64,000 bases of DNA from CAVSJJ01 sp963771015 (GCA_963771015.1 CAVYRN010000005.1:124001-188000); one strand, 5' to 3'. Shown: positions 16,085-24,306, numbered from the stretch's first letter. The notes: generated by a model not told the origin, from the letters alone. Numbers and translations are program-made.

Positions 16085-18771
16085 GGGCGCTCGAAGACGA
16101 GGGCCATCGGGGTCTGTTCGGACCCCTGGCCGAGCGGGTTGTCGGCGAACATCGCCTCGAGCCGGCGCTTCTCGGCCTCGCCGCCCGGGACGTCCATGCC
16201 GAGGACGTTGCGGCCGATGTCGTTGGCGTCCATGACGACGGTGCCGGCGAACGTGTCCCGGTATGCCGCCGGCACCCGGGCTCGGATCGCCGCCGACAGC
16301 CGCGCGGCCACCGCGTCCGGGTCCTTCGGGGCGAGCTTGGCCGAGACGTTCGAGGGGTAGGCCGAGTACTCCGTCGGCCCGTCGATCGCCCGGATGTCGT
16401 TGCCGACGAGCTCGTAGAACAGGCCCTTGCGGCCGATGACCTTGCCCACGGCGCCGCCGGCCGCGGCATACAGGACGCGCGACAGCCCGGCCTCCTCGAT
16501 GGCGAGCTGCATGGTGAACGGCGACCCCAGCCCGATCCCGGCGGGGGTGCGGGTGACGTAGCGGGACAGGACGCGGGCGGGGCGGCCGACCTTGATGTCC
16601 CAGATGAAGTAGGACCGGCCCTGGGTGATGGCGATGATCTTCTCCGAGATGAAGAGGTACCAGCGGCCGGAGCTCGCGCCCGCGTGCTCCTCCCCCGCTC
16701 GGGGGAGCTCACCGAAGAACGCGTCGATGTGCTCCATGACCGCGGCGTCGAGGTCGGAGTCCTTGTCGACCAGCTCGGTGCGCAGCGGGTAGCGGCGCAC
16801 GACCTGACCGGAGTCGAGGGTGAGGTCGAGCTCCTTGTTCGCGTTGGGCTCGAGGTCGGTCTTGACCCGCTGCTGCGTCGCGTCCCCGGCGTCCTCGGCC
16901 GGCTCGTCGAAGAACTCGCGCAGCCACAGCTCGAGGTTGAGCAGCCGCCAGAAGGTCATCGAGTCGACGTCGTTGGTGCCCTTGATCCAGCCCTCGAAGG
17001 CGTGCAGGACCTCGGTGGCGTTGACGTAGGGCCGGTTGGCGAAGGACTCGCTGAGGAAGATCGAGTAGAAGTGGTTCTTCAGTCGGGTGAACCACTCGTT
17101 CTGCGGGGTCGTGAAGCCGATCTTGTTGCGGCGACGGTTGATCGACTCCGGCAGCATCCCGCGGGTGGCGTCCCGCAGGATTCGCTTGTTCCAGCCGTCC
17201 TTGATGATCGCCTCGTCGGTGAGGCTGAAGACGAACTTGACGACCTCCTTGTCGAGGAAGGGCACGCGCCCCTCGAGGGAGAACCGCATGGTGTTCTTGT
17301 CCTCGTAGCGCAGCAGCGAGGGCAGGCTGTTGTGGAACAGGTCCTCGATGAGCCGCTTCTTGAGGTTGGTGCCCTCGGTCGTGAACGCCTCGTCCCGGTA
17401 TGCCGCGACGAAGTCGGGCGCGAGCAGCTGGCTGGTCGGAACGTCCTTCTTCCCGCGCAGCTTCGCCTGCAGCCGGAACCGGCCGAGCCGGTAGATGACG
17501 TCAAGGCTCTTGGACAGCTCGGCCGCCGCGCGGCCGGCGCCCTGGCCGCGAAGCTGGCGCAGGTAGGTGAGGTAGTAGGGCACGTAGCCGGCCATCATCT
17601 CGTCGGCCCCCTGGCCGTCGAGTAGCACCGTGACGTGCTGGGTCGCCTCGCGCATCACCTGGAACTGGGCGTAGGGACCCGAGGAGATGAGCGGCTCCTC
17701 CTGGGTGCGGATGAAGTCGGCGAGGTCGACCTTGAACTCGTCCGCCGTCGGCAGGATCTTGTGGCCGTCGACGTGGCCCCGGCAGATCTCGAGGACGGCG
17801 TCGACGTACCTCTCCTCGTCGTTGATCGAGTTGGGGAAGACCGCCGAGAAGGTGTTCTGCTGCGCTCCGACGGAGCGGGTGGTCTCGTCTCCCTCGTTGA
17901 GCAGCTGGTTGATGATGACCGCCACGGCCGAGGAGTCCAGACCGCCGGAGAGCGAGGTCCCGACCGGCACCTCGGACTGGAGCCGCAGCCGGACGGACTC
18001 GACGAGGCGGGCCTTGTACTCCGCGGCCGCCGCGTCGTCGTAGGGCCGCTGCTCCAGCGCGAGCTCGGCGAGCTCTTCCTGGAGCCGGGTGAACGGCCAC
18101 CGGGCGAGGCCGCTCGCGTCGACGGTGAGCACCTCCCCCGGCTCGAGCCGCTCGATGCCGTCGAAGAAGGTCTCCCGACCGTCCTCGTGGATCCGGAAGC
18201 GCAGATAGCGGTAGATGGTCCGCTCGTTGGGCTTCTTGTCGTAGTGCCCGCTGGCGAGGATCGGCTTGATCTCGGAGGCGAACAGCAGCGCCGGCATACC
18301 GTCGATGGCCGAGCCGTCGAGCGCCGGCAGCGGACACACGTAGACCGGCTTGATCCCGAAGTGGTCACGTGCCAGGGTGAGCCGCTGCTCGTCCCGGTCC
18401 CAGATGGCCAGCCCGAACATGCCGTTGAACCGGTCGAACGCCTCGGGCCCCCACTGCGCGAACGCCTCGAGGACGACCTCGGTGTCGGAGTCGGTCGTGA
18501 AGGTCCGGCCGAGGGTCTCGAGCTCGGCGCGCAGGTCGAGGTAGTTGTAGACCTCACCGTTGTAGACGATCGTATAGCGCCCGTCGGCCGTGGCCATCGG
18601 CTGCTGGCCATGGGCGACGTCGATGATCGAGAGGCGCCGGTGGGCCAGGCCGCACGGGCCGTCGACGTGGATGCCCTCGCCGTCCGGGCCGCGGTGCCGC
18701 TGGGCGTCGTTCATCGAGGTCAACAGGGCCTCGTCGGGGCCGAGGCCGATGTAGCCGGCGATGCCGCACAT
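16081..18771 (-). CDS. asnB: Glutamine-hydrolysing asparagine synthetase with a C-terminal CofE-like domain
   Basis: 896 residues, against about 600-650 for ordinary AsnB. The N-terminal class-II amidotransferase starts MCGIAGYIG with Cys2 as nucleophile, then RLSIIDVAHGQQPM and YNGEVYNY. The synthetase domain has the PP-loop SGGLDSS at 275-281 and LLDGQGADEMMAGY. From about residue 635 there is an extra ~260-residue region. Its end (GLGSPFTMQLAIEEAG, AVGKVIGRKGLFYELVGNDIRAIDGP, KDPDAVAARLSAAI, VVMDANDIGRNVLGMDVPG) looks like the F420-0:gamma-glutamyl ligase (CofE) family. That assignment is by eye. Start ATG 18771 is fixed by the required MCG. The fusion could couple ammonia channelling to another amide ligation, or the tail may be regulatory. 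Confidence 0.85.
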   Translation of the reverse strand: MCGIAGYIGLGPDEALLTSMNDAQRHRGPDGEGIHVDGPCGLAHRRLSIIDVAHGQQPMATADGRYTIVYNGEVYNYLDLRAELETLGRTFTTDSDTEVVLEAFAQWGPEAFDRFNGMFGLAIWDRDEQRLTLARDHFGIKPVYVCPLPALDGSAIDGMPALLFASEIKPILASGHYDKKPNERTIYRYLRFRIHEDGRETFFDGIERLEPGEVLTVDASGLARWPFTRLQEELAELALEQRPYDDAAAAEYKARLVESVRLRLQSEVPVGTSLSGGLDSSAVAVIINQLLNEGDETTRSVGAQQNTFSAVFPNSINDEERYVDAVLEICRGHVDGHKILPTADEFKVDLADFIRTQEEPLISSGPYAQFQVMREATQHVTVLLDGQGADEMMAGYVPYYLTYLRQLRGQGAGRAAAELSKSLDVIYRLGRFRLQAKLRGKKDVPTSQLLAPDFVAAYRDEAFTTEGTNLKKRLIEDLFHNSLPSLLRYEDKNTMRFSLEGRVPFLDKEVVKFVFSLTDEAIIKDGWNKRILRDATRGMLPESINRRRNKIGFTTPQNEWFTRLKNHFYSIFLSESFANRPYVNATEVLHAFEGWIKGTNDVDSMTFWRLLNLELWLREFFDEPAEDAGDATQQRVKTDLEPNANKELDLTLDSGQVVRRYPLRTELVDKDSDLDAAVMEHIDAFFGELPRAGEEHAGASSGRWYLFISEKIIAITQGRSYFIWDIKVGRPARVLSRYVTRTPAGIGLGSPFTMQLAIEEAGLSRVLYAAAGGAVGKVIGRKGLFYELVGNDIRAIDGPTEYSAYPSNVSAKLAPKDPDAVAARLSAAIRARVPAAYRDTFAGTVVMDANDIGRNVLGMDVPGGEAEKRRLEAMFADNPLGQGSEQTPMALVFERP

Positions 18772-19041
18772 GCGCTGTCGTGTCCTTGCGGTCGGGATCG
18801 GTCGGTATGCCGTGGGCCGCGTCCGGGGGCGGGCCGCGCGTCCAAGCCTGCCACGTCCGGGCCACCGGCCGGCCACATGCCCGGGGCCGCGGGCCGTCGG
18901 CCCATCGGCGTGATGCGGATCGGACGTTCGGCCGAACTCGTCGCCACCCCAGCGTGTTCGCCCGCGGGGATGGCCTGCCGGTCATAACATCACGATGACG
19001 CGACCACCCGCAGGCCGTGAGAACCAGAAGGGTTGTTGACC

Positions 19042-19236
19042 ATGGCCGAGCACCAGATCCGCTACTCGATGGCAGGTTGCCCGCTGTGTGGGCACTACGG
19101 GCCACACATCGAAACACCCGGTGACCCGTCGGTGTTCACCTGCCGACTGTGCCAGGCGGGCTTCGGCGTGGGCAGGTCCGAGATCCGCACCATGGTCGTC
19201 AGCGACCGGGACCACGCGGGCGCCACCACGGCCTGA
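19042..19236 (+). CDS. Small zinc-ribbon-like protein
   Basis: 64 residues with two CxxC pairs (CPLCGHYG and CRLCQAGF) separated by 20 residues, a likely zinc knuckle/rubredoxin-like fold. Start is ATG 19042. A 14-codon reading frame (18995-19039, ending Lys-Gly-Cys-stop) finishes two bases before it and may be a translated leader. Function unknown. It marks the transition from the conserved asnB side into the accessory island. Confidence 0.65.
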   Translation: MAEHQIRYSMAGCPLCGHYGPHIETPGDPSVFTCRLCQAGFGVGRSEIRTMVVSDRDHAGATTA

Positions 19237-19302
19237 CCGGTAGCTCCTCACCTCGTCGCCGGTGGCGGGACCCATCCCTCCTGCGAGGTCGGGGAACGGG
19301 GC

Positions 19303-19485
19303 TCAGGATGCGGTGGCGTGCGCCATCTCGAAGCGGCGCCGACGCAGACCGGAGCAGATCGCCGCCTGCTCCTGCAGCAGCCGACGGCGGTTCGGGTCGA
19401 ACGACCCGTCGGGCCGGCGTCTTGGACAGACGCGCAGGGCGTCCTCCGTCTCGGCCAGGGACCTGATGAGGTCCGCCACGGTCAT
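19303..19485 (-). CDS. Possible small basic protein, unknown
   Basis: 60 residues from ATG 19485 (MTVADLIRSLAETEDALRVC, then a basic RRRRFEMAHATAS end). The sequence is helix-prone and the codon use looks protein-like, but there is no clear ribosome-binding site and no recognised family. An upstream in-frame start would make it longer with implausible sequence. It may be a non-coding frame. Confidence 0.35.
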   Translation of the reverse strand: MTVADLIRSLAETEDALRVCPRRRPDGSFDPNRRRLLQEQAAICSGLRRRRFEMAHATAS

Positions 19486-19631
19486 GGTCTGGCACCGCTG
19501 GCTCGTCAACATGAGGGGAATGCTTCTCCCGGTGCATGCGGGTCGTCGGGGCACGGGCTTTCGGTTTCCTATGAACCTCACCCAGACCCCTGACCCCGGG
19601 GCCGTCACCACGGCGCCTTCACGGTGTCTGA

Positions 19632-19860
19632 CGTAGCGACTCCAACAGCCGGAACGATCGAACACAGCCCACCGTCCTGCACCTGGACGAGGACTTCGAC
19701 CCGATCGCAGAGCTCGCCAGGCAGCCCGTGGAACGCCTCCGCGTCGAGTGGCTCCAACCGCTCAGACACCCGACTGCGGCACGAGCGTGCGGCCGCGACA
19801 GCGGCAGATCCGGAAAGGGCGACCGGAGTAGCCATGTGGGTGCTACTGAAGTAGTATGAG
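19632..19860 (+). pseudogene. Truncated vapC-like PIN toxin, C-terminal remnant only
   Basis: The frame contains TVLHLDEDFDPIAELARQPVERL, which is the usual C-terminal strand-helix of VapC PIN toxins, including the last acidic active-site residues (DEDFD). An in-frame stop lies at 19629-19631, there is no start codon before the conserved part, and the rest of the PIN domain is missing. The tail after about 19760 is unrelated and holds one copy of the island's short repeat. It is a decayed toxin left at the edge of the island. Confidence 0.55.
19783..19804. repeat. Island repeat copy A (22-bp core)
   Basis: The 22 bases at 19783-19804 are identical to 22469-22490. The core holds the self-complementary GCGGCCGC and a small hairpin GCCGC-GACA-GCGGC. 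A diverged third copy is at 23345-23368, and shorter matches (GACAGCGGCA) occur at about 23116 and 26366. Copies lie at the ends of toxin genes or remnants. Confidence 0.6.
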
Positions 19861-19863
19861 ACC

Positions 19864-20094
19864 ATGAAGTTGAGCGTCAGTCTTTCCGAGGACGAGGTCG
19901 CCGCCCTCGACAAGTACGCGCGAGCGGCAGGGCTGGGGTCGCGTTCTGCGGCGATCCAGCAGGCGATCCGGCTCCTGGGCGACCCGGAGCTCGAGGACTC
20001 CTACGCGGCCGCCTGGGAGGAGTGGGAGGCCACGGGTGACGCTGCGGCCTGGGAGTCGACCGCGGCCGACGGGCTCGCCGATGCTGCGCGGTGA
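19864..20094 (+). CDS. mazE: MazE-like ribbon-helix-helix antitoxin (module 1)
   Basis: 76 residues. An N-terminal RHH domain (MKLSVSLSEDEVAALDKYARAAGL, then SRSAAIQQAIRLL) binds DNA, and an acidic Trp-rich tail (YAAAWEEWEATGDAAAWEST) would wrap the toxin. The layout matches actinobacterial MazE antitoxins. TAGTAT (19852-19857) ends 6 bases before ATG 19864, as for a leaderless transcript. The mazF start lies inside its 3' end, so the pair is coupled. Confidence 0.85.
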   Translation: MKLSVSLSEDEVAALDKYARAAGLGSRSAAIQQAIRLLGDPELEDSYAAAWEEWEATGDAAAWESTAADGLADAAR

Positions 20095-20428
20095 GATCTG
20101 TCTGACCGACCTGGACCCGGCCCGGACGAGCGAGGCGAACAAGCGTCGCCCGGCGGTCATTGTCAGCAACGACCGTGCCAACGCCACGGCCGACCGGCTC
20201 GGTCGTGGCGTGGTCACCGTCGTGCCGGTCACCAGCAGCATCACCCAGGTGTTTCCCTTCCAGGTGCTCCTCCCCGCCGACGAGACGGGCCTTCGCGTCG
20301 ACTCCAAGGCACAAGCCGAACAGGTCCGGTCAGTGTCCGTCGAACGCCTCGGCCACGTGGTCGGCCGAGTTCCGACGCACCTGATGACTCAGCTCGACGA
20401 CGCCTTGCGCCTCCACCTTCAGCTCTAG
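20081..20428 (+). CDS. mazF: MazF-family endoribonuclease toxin (module 1)
   Basis: 115 residues of the PemK/MazF fold: LRGEICLTDLDPARTSEANKRRPAVIVSND, then TVVPVTSSI and LPADETGLRVDSKAQAEQVRSV. The catalytic Arg and Thr regions are present (KRRPAVIV and VTSS). It cleaves single-stranded RNA at short motifs, halting growth until antitoxin is restored. ATG 20081 overlaps the antitoxin stop by 14 bases. It is full-length, with no sign of decay. Confidence 0.9.
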   Translation: MLRGEICLTDLDPARTSEANKRRPAVIVSNDRANATADRLGRGVVTVVPVTSSITQVFPFQVLLPADETGLRVDSKAQAEQVRSVSVERLGHVVGRVPTHLMTQLDDALRLHLQL

Positions 20429-20500
20429 CCCACGCCATATTCGCGGCACGCCCGCACAGGTTCGTTGCCCTGGCCATGGCGTTACATGTGACATTGAGTC

Positions 20501-20704
20501 ATGGCTGTGCGAGAGCGGGTGAGCGCGTACCGGGCCCGGATGCGGGCCCAGGGCCTTCGGCCTGTCCAGATCTGGGTTCCCGATGTGCGCTCGCCGGACT
20601 TCGCGGCTGAGGCTCATCGCCAGTCGGTGCTTGTGGCGGCCGCGGACCGTGCGAGTGACGACATGGACTTCGTCGAGGCCGTCTCCGACGACTGGGCCGA
20701 ATGA
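20501..20704 (+). CDS. mazE: DUF3018-type MazE antitoxin (module 2)
   Basis: 67 residues (RVSAYRARMRAQGLRPVQIWVPDVRSPDFAAEAHRQS), the DUF3018 antitoxin family normally paired with MazF. The basic N-terminus binds DNA and the acidic C-terminus (DDMDFVEAVSDDWAE) binds toxin. A near-palindrome GTTACATGTGAC (20481-20492) just upstream could be its operator. The stop and the toxin start share ATGA (20701-20704). Confidence 0.88.
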   Translation: MAVRERVSAYRARMRAQGLRPVQIWVPDVRSPDFAAEAHRQSVLVAAADRASDDMDFVEAVSDDWAE

Positions 20705-21027
20705 GACGCGGCGACATCGTCACCGTGGCCGGCGGGGTCTATGCGAACAAGCCGCGGCCGGCGCTGGTCGTCCAGGACGACCGGTTCGACGCGACCGAGT
20801 CGTTGACCGTCTGCCCCTTCACGAGCAGCGACGTCGACGCGCCTCTACTGCGGGTGCCGGTCGCCGCTGACGAAGGGAACGGCTTGGACCAGGACAGCTT
20901 CTTGAAGGTCGACAAGATCACGACGGTGCGCAGGGGAAATGCCCACGCGGTGATCGGGAGGCTGGAGACCGCGACGTTGGTCGAGTTCGAGAGGCGCCTC
21001 CTCGTCTTCCTCGGCTTCGGCGCCTGA
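20701..21027 (+). CDS. mazF: MazF/PemK-family endoribonuclease toxin (module 2)
   Basis: 108 residues: MRRGDIVTVAGGVYANKPRPALVVQDD, VCPFTSSD, then FLKVDKITTVRRG and IGRLETATLVEFERRLLVFLG. All core elements of the MazF beta-barrel are present (KPRPALVV and the T-S-S strand). It overlaps its antitoxin by 4 bases. It differs clearly from the MazF of module 1, so the modules were acquired separately rather than duplicated. Confidence 0.9.
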   Translation: MRRGDIVTVAGGVYANKPRPALVVQDDRFDATESLTVCPFTSSDVDAPLLRVPVAADEGNGLDQDSFLKVDKITTVRRGNAHAVIGRLETATLVEFERRLLVFLGFGA

Positions 21028-21086
21028 ACGCACCGCTCCGCGGCATAGGAAGACGTTGCTGGAGCGGCTCTGGCAACATCAGTCAC

Positions 21087-21296
21087 GTGACCGACCCCGA
21101 CATGAGCTGCCCTCAGTGCCACGCGCAGATGACCGCGGGCGTCGTAGTTGGCCGCTCGCCAGGAGTGAAGTTCAAACAAGGCCGCGACCTTGGCGGCGAC
21201 CTTGGCGGCATCCCCCTGACGACAGGGTTCTTCAATCACAGCGTCGATGCGTTGCGATGTGATGAGTGCGGGACCGTGGTCATCCCCGGCCAGTGA
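21087..21296 (+). CDS. Small zinc-ribbon protein of unknown function
   Basis: 69 residues from GTG 21087, or 64 from ATG 21102. Two CxxC pairs (CPQCHAQM near the start and CDECGTVV near the end) bracket GVVVGRSPGVKF, resembling short PF20097-like metal-binding proteins found alone in many bacteria. No partner gene is evident. It has an independent start after a 59-base gap from mazF. Confidence 0.6.
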   Translation: MTDPDMSCPQCHAQMTAGVVVGRSPGVKFKQGRDLGGDLGGIPLTTGFFNHSVDALRCDECGTVVIPGQ

Positions 21297-21441
21297 GACC
21301 GAAGGTGGCAGCGGGGGATGACTACCTCAGACCGGCTGGGGCGGGTCGTCGATACGTCGTCCTGGCAGTCGCCGCGATGGAACACTCCGGACATGACCGC
21401 GCGCCTGGTACAGCAAGAGCGAACCCCGCCTTGGGGTTGCG

Positions 21442-21744
21442 ATGGCCATCTTCGCTGGGTCGACGGTCCCCGCCCTGGTGGCCGTCCTCCCGCTTGTCCT
21501 TGGCGCGAGTTGGTATCTCACGGATGATGCGAACGCGGCCTTCCTCACGCCTGTCCGGGTGCGGCAATGCCTCGTGGCCTTCTTGCTTGGCGTGGCGCCG
21601 TTCTTGGCCGCCGTGGCGTCGCTTACGTCCGCGGTCGCGTCGGGACGGGGGCTCGCATCGGCCTTGCGGGTGGCCGCCGTCTGGGCAGGGCCCCTCGGAG
21701 TGTTGGCGTTCGCGTATGCCGGCTTGTGGGCCGGTGGATTCTGA
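21442..21744 (+). CDS. Small membrane protein, unknown
   Basis: 100 residues with three predicted transmembrane segments (about 4-25, 43-66 and 74-97) and few charges. Start ATG 21442 follows 145 bases without another gene. No recognised domain. It carries the island's only copy of the GTATGCCG octamer (21714-21721). Confidence 0.55.
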   Translation: MAIFAGSTVPALVAVLPLVLGASWYLTDDANAAFLTPVRVRQCLVAFLLGVAPFLAAVASLTSAVASGRGLASALRVAAVWAGPLGVLAFAYAGLWAGGF

Positions 21745-21845
21745 GCCTTGTGGCGCACCTTCGTCCTTTGGGGCCGCTCCTGGCCGACGACGACGGCCGC
21801 TGCTTGCTGTGGCTCGGAAACCAGCGCCGACGGCGGCCTGAGCGA

Positions 21846-21877
21846 GCATCCCATTATGGGATGCACTGAGGTATCCT
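21846..21877 (+). promoter_or_regulatory. Operator-promoter of MazEF module 3
   Basis: GCATCCCAT-T-ATGGGATGC (21846-21864) is a perfect inverted repeat with 9-bp arms. The -10-like TATCCT (21872-21877) follows 7 bases later and lies 7 bases before the antitoxin ATG 21885. The palindrome therefore covers the -35 region, where a dimeric ribbon-helix-helix antitoxin would repress its own operon. Confidence 0.75.
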
Positions 21878-21884
21878 TGGTTGC

Positions 21885-22121
21885 ATGAGCACGCAAATCG
21901 CGGTCCGCCTCCCAGACGAGATGGTCGCCTTCCTGGATCGCAGCGTTGCAACCGGCAAGGCGCCGAGCAGGGCCGCGCTCGTTGCCTCTGCAGTGGAACG
22001 CGAGATGCGTCGACTGGCTGCCGAGCAGGACGCGCAGATCCTCCGCACCCAGGGTGCGGCAGATGAGCTCGACGACCTGGTCGAGTGGACCGGCACGCAC
22101 GCCGTAGTTGTTGAGGACTGA
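21885..22121 (+). CDS. Ribbon-helix-helix antitoxin (module 3)
   Basis: 78 residues: STQIAVRLPDEMVAFLDRSVATGKAPSRAALVASAVEREMRRL is an RHH DNA-binding domain. The acidic tail (ILRTQGAADELDDLVEWT) resembles MazE antitoxins of the M. tuberculosis MazE9 type. The promoter palindrome lies 20 bases upstream. It is followed after 4 bases by its MazF toxin. Confidence 0.85.
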   Translation: MSTQIAVRLPDEMVAFLDRSVATGKAPSRAALVASAVEREMRRLAAEQDAQILRTQGAADELDDLVEWTGTHAVVVED

Positions 22122-22125
22122 TCGG

Positions 22126-22440
22126 GTGCGAGAGATCTGCTTGGTCCGCCTCGACAAGACGCGGCCGGCGCTCGTCCTGACGCGGCAGGCTGCTCGGGGC
22201 GCGATGACCAAAGTGACCGTTGCCCCGATCACCAGCACCATCAAGGGCTTGTCCAGTGAGGTCCTGGTGGGGCCAGACAACGGGTTGGATCATGAGTGCG
22301 CGGTGTCCTTGGACAACGTCCTCACCGTCCCAGTGGATGCACTCGGACGCACCGTCGGGTATCTCAGCGGCGAGCAAGAAGCGCAGCTGGCGCGTGCCGT
22401 GGTGCTGGCCTACGACCTCGAGGTAGCCCTGCTCGACTAG
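22126..22440 (+). CDS. mazF: MazF-family endoribonuclease toxin (module 3)
   Basis: 104 residues from GTG 22126: VREICLVRLDKTRPALVLTRQAARG, VAPITSTIKGL, then CAVSLDNVLTVPVDALGRTVGYL. The MazF fold is complete, with TRPALVL and the T-S-T strand. The lack of a canonical ribosome-binding site and the 4-base gap suggest coupling to the antitoxin. Copy B of the island repeat follows 28 bases after its stop. Confidence 0.88.
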   Translation: MREICLVRLDKTRPALVLTRQAARGAMTKVTVAPITSTIKGLSSEVLVGPDNGLDHECAVSLDNVLTVPVDALGRTVGYLSGEQEAQLARAVVLAYDLEVALLD

Positions 22441-22468
22441 CGCCGACGAAGCGCCCGACTGGCGGCAA

Positions 22469-22490
22469 GAGCGTGCGGCCGCGACAGCGG
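22469..22490. repeat. Island repeat copy B (22-bp core)
   Basis: Identical to 19783-19804. With the preceding bases GGCGGCAA it also matches copy C. It lies between the end of mazF module 3 and the end of the convergent gene at 22551. Confidence 0.6.
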
Positions 22491-22550
22491 AATGGTCGGA
22501 CGCTGGGGCCTGAGAAGAGTGCTCGTCCTGCGGACCACCGCGCGAGTAGG

Positions 22551-22925
22551 TCAGGCGTTGGGCCCGGCAGTCTCGGAGGTATCAAACCGACCGGCCTCGC
22601 AATCGACCGCAAGTTCCCGGATCGCCGACCGGGCGGACGCCTCGTCGGGGTACCGCCTGGTCTCCACCAGCTTCTTCCTCGGCAGACCAGTTGGCGGCTG
22701 CCGATACACGCCGACCTTCCACTGCCGAGCGAATCGGGTCAGAAGGGCCAGGTACGCGCCCTGGATCAGCGCCTCGGCAGGGTCGGCAGGGTCCCAGGCC
22801 TCAGACAGTGGGTAGCCCTTCGGGACCATTACCAGCTTCAAGCGGAGGCCCGACGACGACTCGACTTCTCGCCGATATTGAGGCACCTTGCTGATCCTCT
22901 CCAGCGACTCATGGGACACCGCCAT
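22551..22925 (-). CDS. Hypothetical protein, unknown
   Basis: 124 residues from ATG 22925 (MAVSHESLERISKVPQYRRE). Features are an internal aromatic-basic stretch (LTRFARQWKVGVYRQPPTGLPRKKLVETRRYP) and an acidic end. The composition looks like a soluble alpha/beta protein. I recognise no family. It converges on mazF module 3, and its start lies in sequence with no obvious promoter. Confidence 0.5.
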   Translation of the reverse strand: MAVSHESLERISKVPQYRREVESSSGLRLKLVMVPKGYPLSEAWDPADPAEALIQGAYLALLTRFARQWKVGVYRQPPTGLPRKKLVETRRYPDEASARSAIRELAVDCEAGRFDTSETAGPNA

Positions 22926-23444
22926 GTGGGGTTGGGCCCAGCCTAGGGTGGAGGATTCGACGTGAAGGCCGCCACGCGACCACGGTGATCCACGTCTCAC
23001 CATGCGGCGCTGGTTCTTGCCTTCGGGGCCGGCGGTCCACGCACCCCGATAGGCGCGCATCGGAGCCGACATCGAGCTCAACCGCGCTCGCTCGGCGGCA
23101 TCGGACACTTGCGCCGACAGCGGCAGATCAGTGCGTTTGTCTGCCTGGTTGTGAACCTAGACGGCTCGGGTGCGATTGTTAGGGACCTGAGCTGATGAGG
23201 GCGGCCAGGATGTGCGAGCAAGGCCCCCTCCCGCCCTGGTATCGGACGTACCAGCGGGCGACTTGGAACGATGCGCGGTTGATCCCTCAGTCCCAGGTAA
23301 TGGCGCCAACGCACACCCCTCGCGGCGTACGGCCGCTCCGCGGCAAGAGAGCGTACGGCCGCCACAGGCTGATGTGAGTGAACCCCCGGAGCACAGCGGA
23401 TCACGTTCGGGCCCCTTCGCCCCGGGGTGCTCAGCGACGAGCGG
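22926..23444. other. 519 bases without a convincing gene
   Basis: Six-frame reading gives only Arg/Pro/Ser-rich frames typical of non-coding GC-rich DNA. The stretch holds the diverged third copy of the island repeat (23345-23368) and a short match to its tail (about 23116-23129). It may be the debris of decayed modules. Confidence 0.6.
23345..23368. repeat. Island repeat copy C (diverged)
   Basis: AAGAGAGCGTACGGCCGCCA aligns with copies A and B with one 2-base insertion and a few substitutions. The preceding GCTCCGCGGCA also occurs near 21034. It lies in a gene-free stretch. Confidence 0.45.
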
Positions 23445-23792
23445 TCAACGCCGCGATGCCGCATCTCGGGTATGGGGCGGGAAGAGGACCCGCGGCTTCT
23501 TCACCAGGGAAACAGCCAACCCTGCGAGGGTGAGCGGGACGATCGCGAGCACCAGCCAGACACCCACCGAGCGTGGCACCATCACGCCGAGCCCCTCCAT
23601 GACCAGACCCAAGCCCACCAGCGCACTCCCGCCGGCGAAGCCCTCGGCAAACGACCGGGAGGTCAATGCCCCGAAAGAGGCCACGCTGCGCTCCCACACG
23701 CTCCTGCTTCGGCGAGAAGCCACCCACAGCAACAGGACTGCCCCGCCCAGGGCGATGGCCCCCAACGCCGCGGCGAGCGAGGAACCGTCCAC
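23445..23792 (-). CDS. Small membrane protein, unknown
   Basis: 115 residues with three transmembrane segments (about 5-25, 50-72 and 76-98) and basic ends (RRSRSVWERS and KKPRVLFPPHTRDAASRR). The positive-inside pattern supports a real membrane protein. No family recognised. No partner gene overlaps it. Confidence 0.6.
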   Translation of the reverse strand: MDGSSLAAALGAIALGGAVLLLWVASRRSRSVWERSVASFGALTSRSFAEGFAGGSALVGLGLVMEGLGVMVPRSVGVWLVLAIVPLTLAGLAVSLVKKPRVLFPPHTRDAASRR

Positions 23793-23916
23793 GTCGCCGA
23801 TCCCCTTTCGTCATCGCGCAAGAACCCCGCTGGACATACCACGTTGCCGGTTTGGTGGCCCGCGCCGCTCTCACACAACATAGCCAGCACGAGGGGTACG
23901 CGCTCAGTGCGGCACG

Positions 23917-24306
23917 TCAGGACGGGTCTTGTGCTGGGCGCAGGAGTGCGCTCGCGCCCATCCTCTCGGCGAGGATACGCGGGGTTACCCCGGACTTGTT
24001 GGCCTTGTCCGGGTCGGCGCCTGCCGAGAGCAGCGGCCCAACCGTGGCGCCGTCGCCACGCGAGTCGAAGATCGCCCGCCATAGCGGGGTGTGCCCGTAG
24101 TGGTCCTGCGGATCAACGGGCGCCCCGGCCGACAGCAGCGCCTTGACGGCCTCGGTCTGGGACTGCTGCGCAGCGAAGTGCAGGGGCGTGAAACCCTGCT
24201 TGTCAGCAAGGCCGATGTCGTCGCCCGCCAACAATCGCGCTTCGATCCCCGCGAGGCCTCCCTCCAGGGAACGGTAGTGCAGCTCTTGGCGACCCTGTCG
24301 ATCCAT
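23917..24306 (-). CDS. Ankyrin-repeat protein
   Basis: 129 residues from ATG 24306 (MDRQGRQELHYRSLEG). Three ankyrin repeats are visible: KQGFTPLHFAAQQSQTEAVKALLSAGAPVD, HYGHTPLWRAIFDSRGDGATVGPLLSAGADPD and KSGVTPRILAERMG. These are protein-binding repeats. Small solitary ankyrin proteins in such islands are often immunity or antitoxin-like partners, but no toxin partner is adjacent. An upstream in-frame ATG at 24420 would overlap the HigBA operator, so the shorter start is preferred. Confidence 0.75.
   Translation of the reverse strand: MDRQGRQELHYRSLEGGLAGIEARLLAGDDIGLADKQGFTPLHFAAQQSQTEAVKALLSAGAPVDPQDHYGHTPLWRAIFDSRGDGATVGPLLSAGADPDKANKSGVTPRILAERMGASALLRPAQDPS

Noticed and set aside
19605..19913. 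102-residue minus-strand frame opposite the vapC remnant and mazE
   Set aside because: No start context or domain; its end lies inside the first MazE gene, and it is a shadow of the plus-strand sequence.
23078..23874. Several frames of 100-220 residues in both strands
   Set aside because: Arg/Pro/Ser-rich, mutually overlapping and without domains, apart from the small membrane protein at 23445-23792, which I kept.
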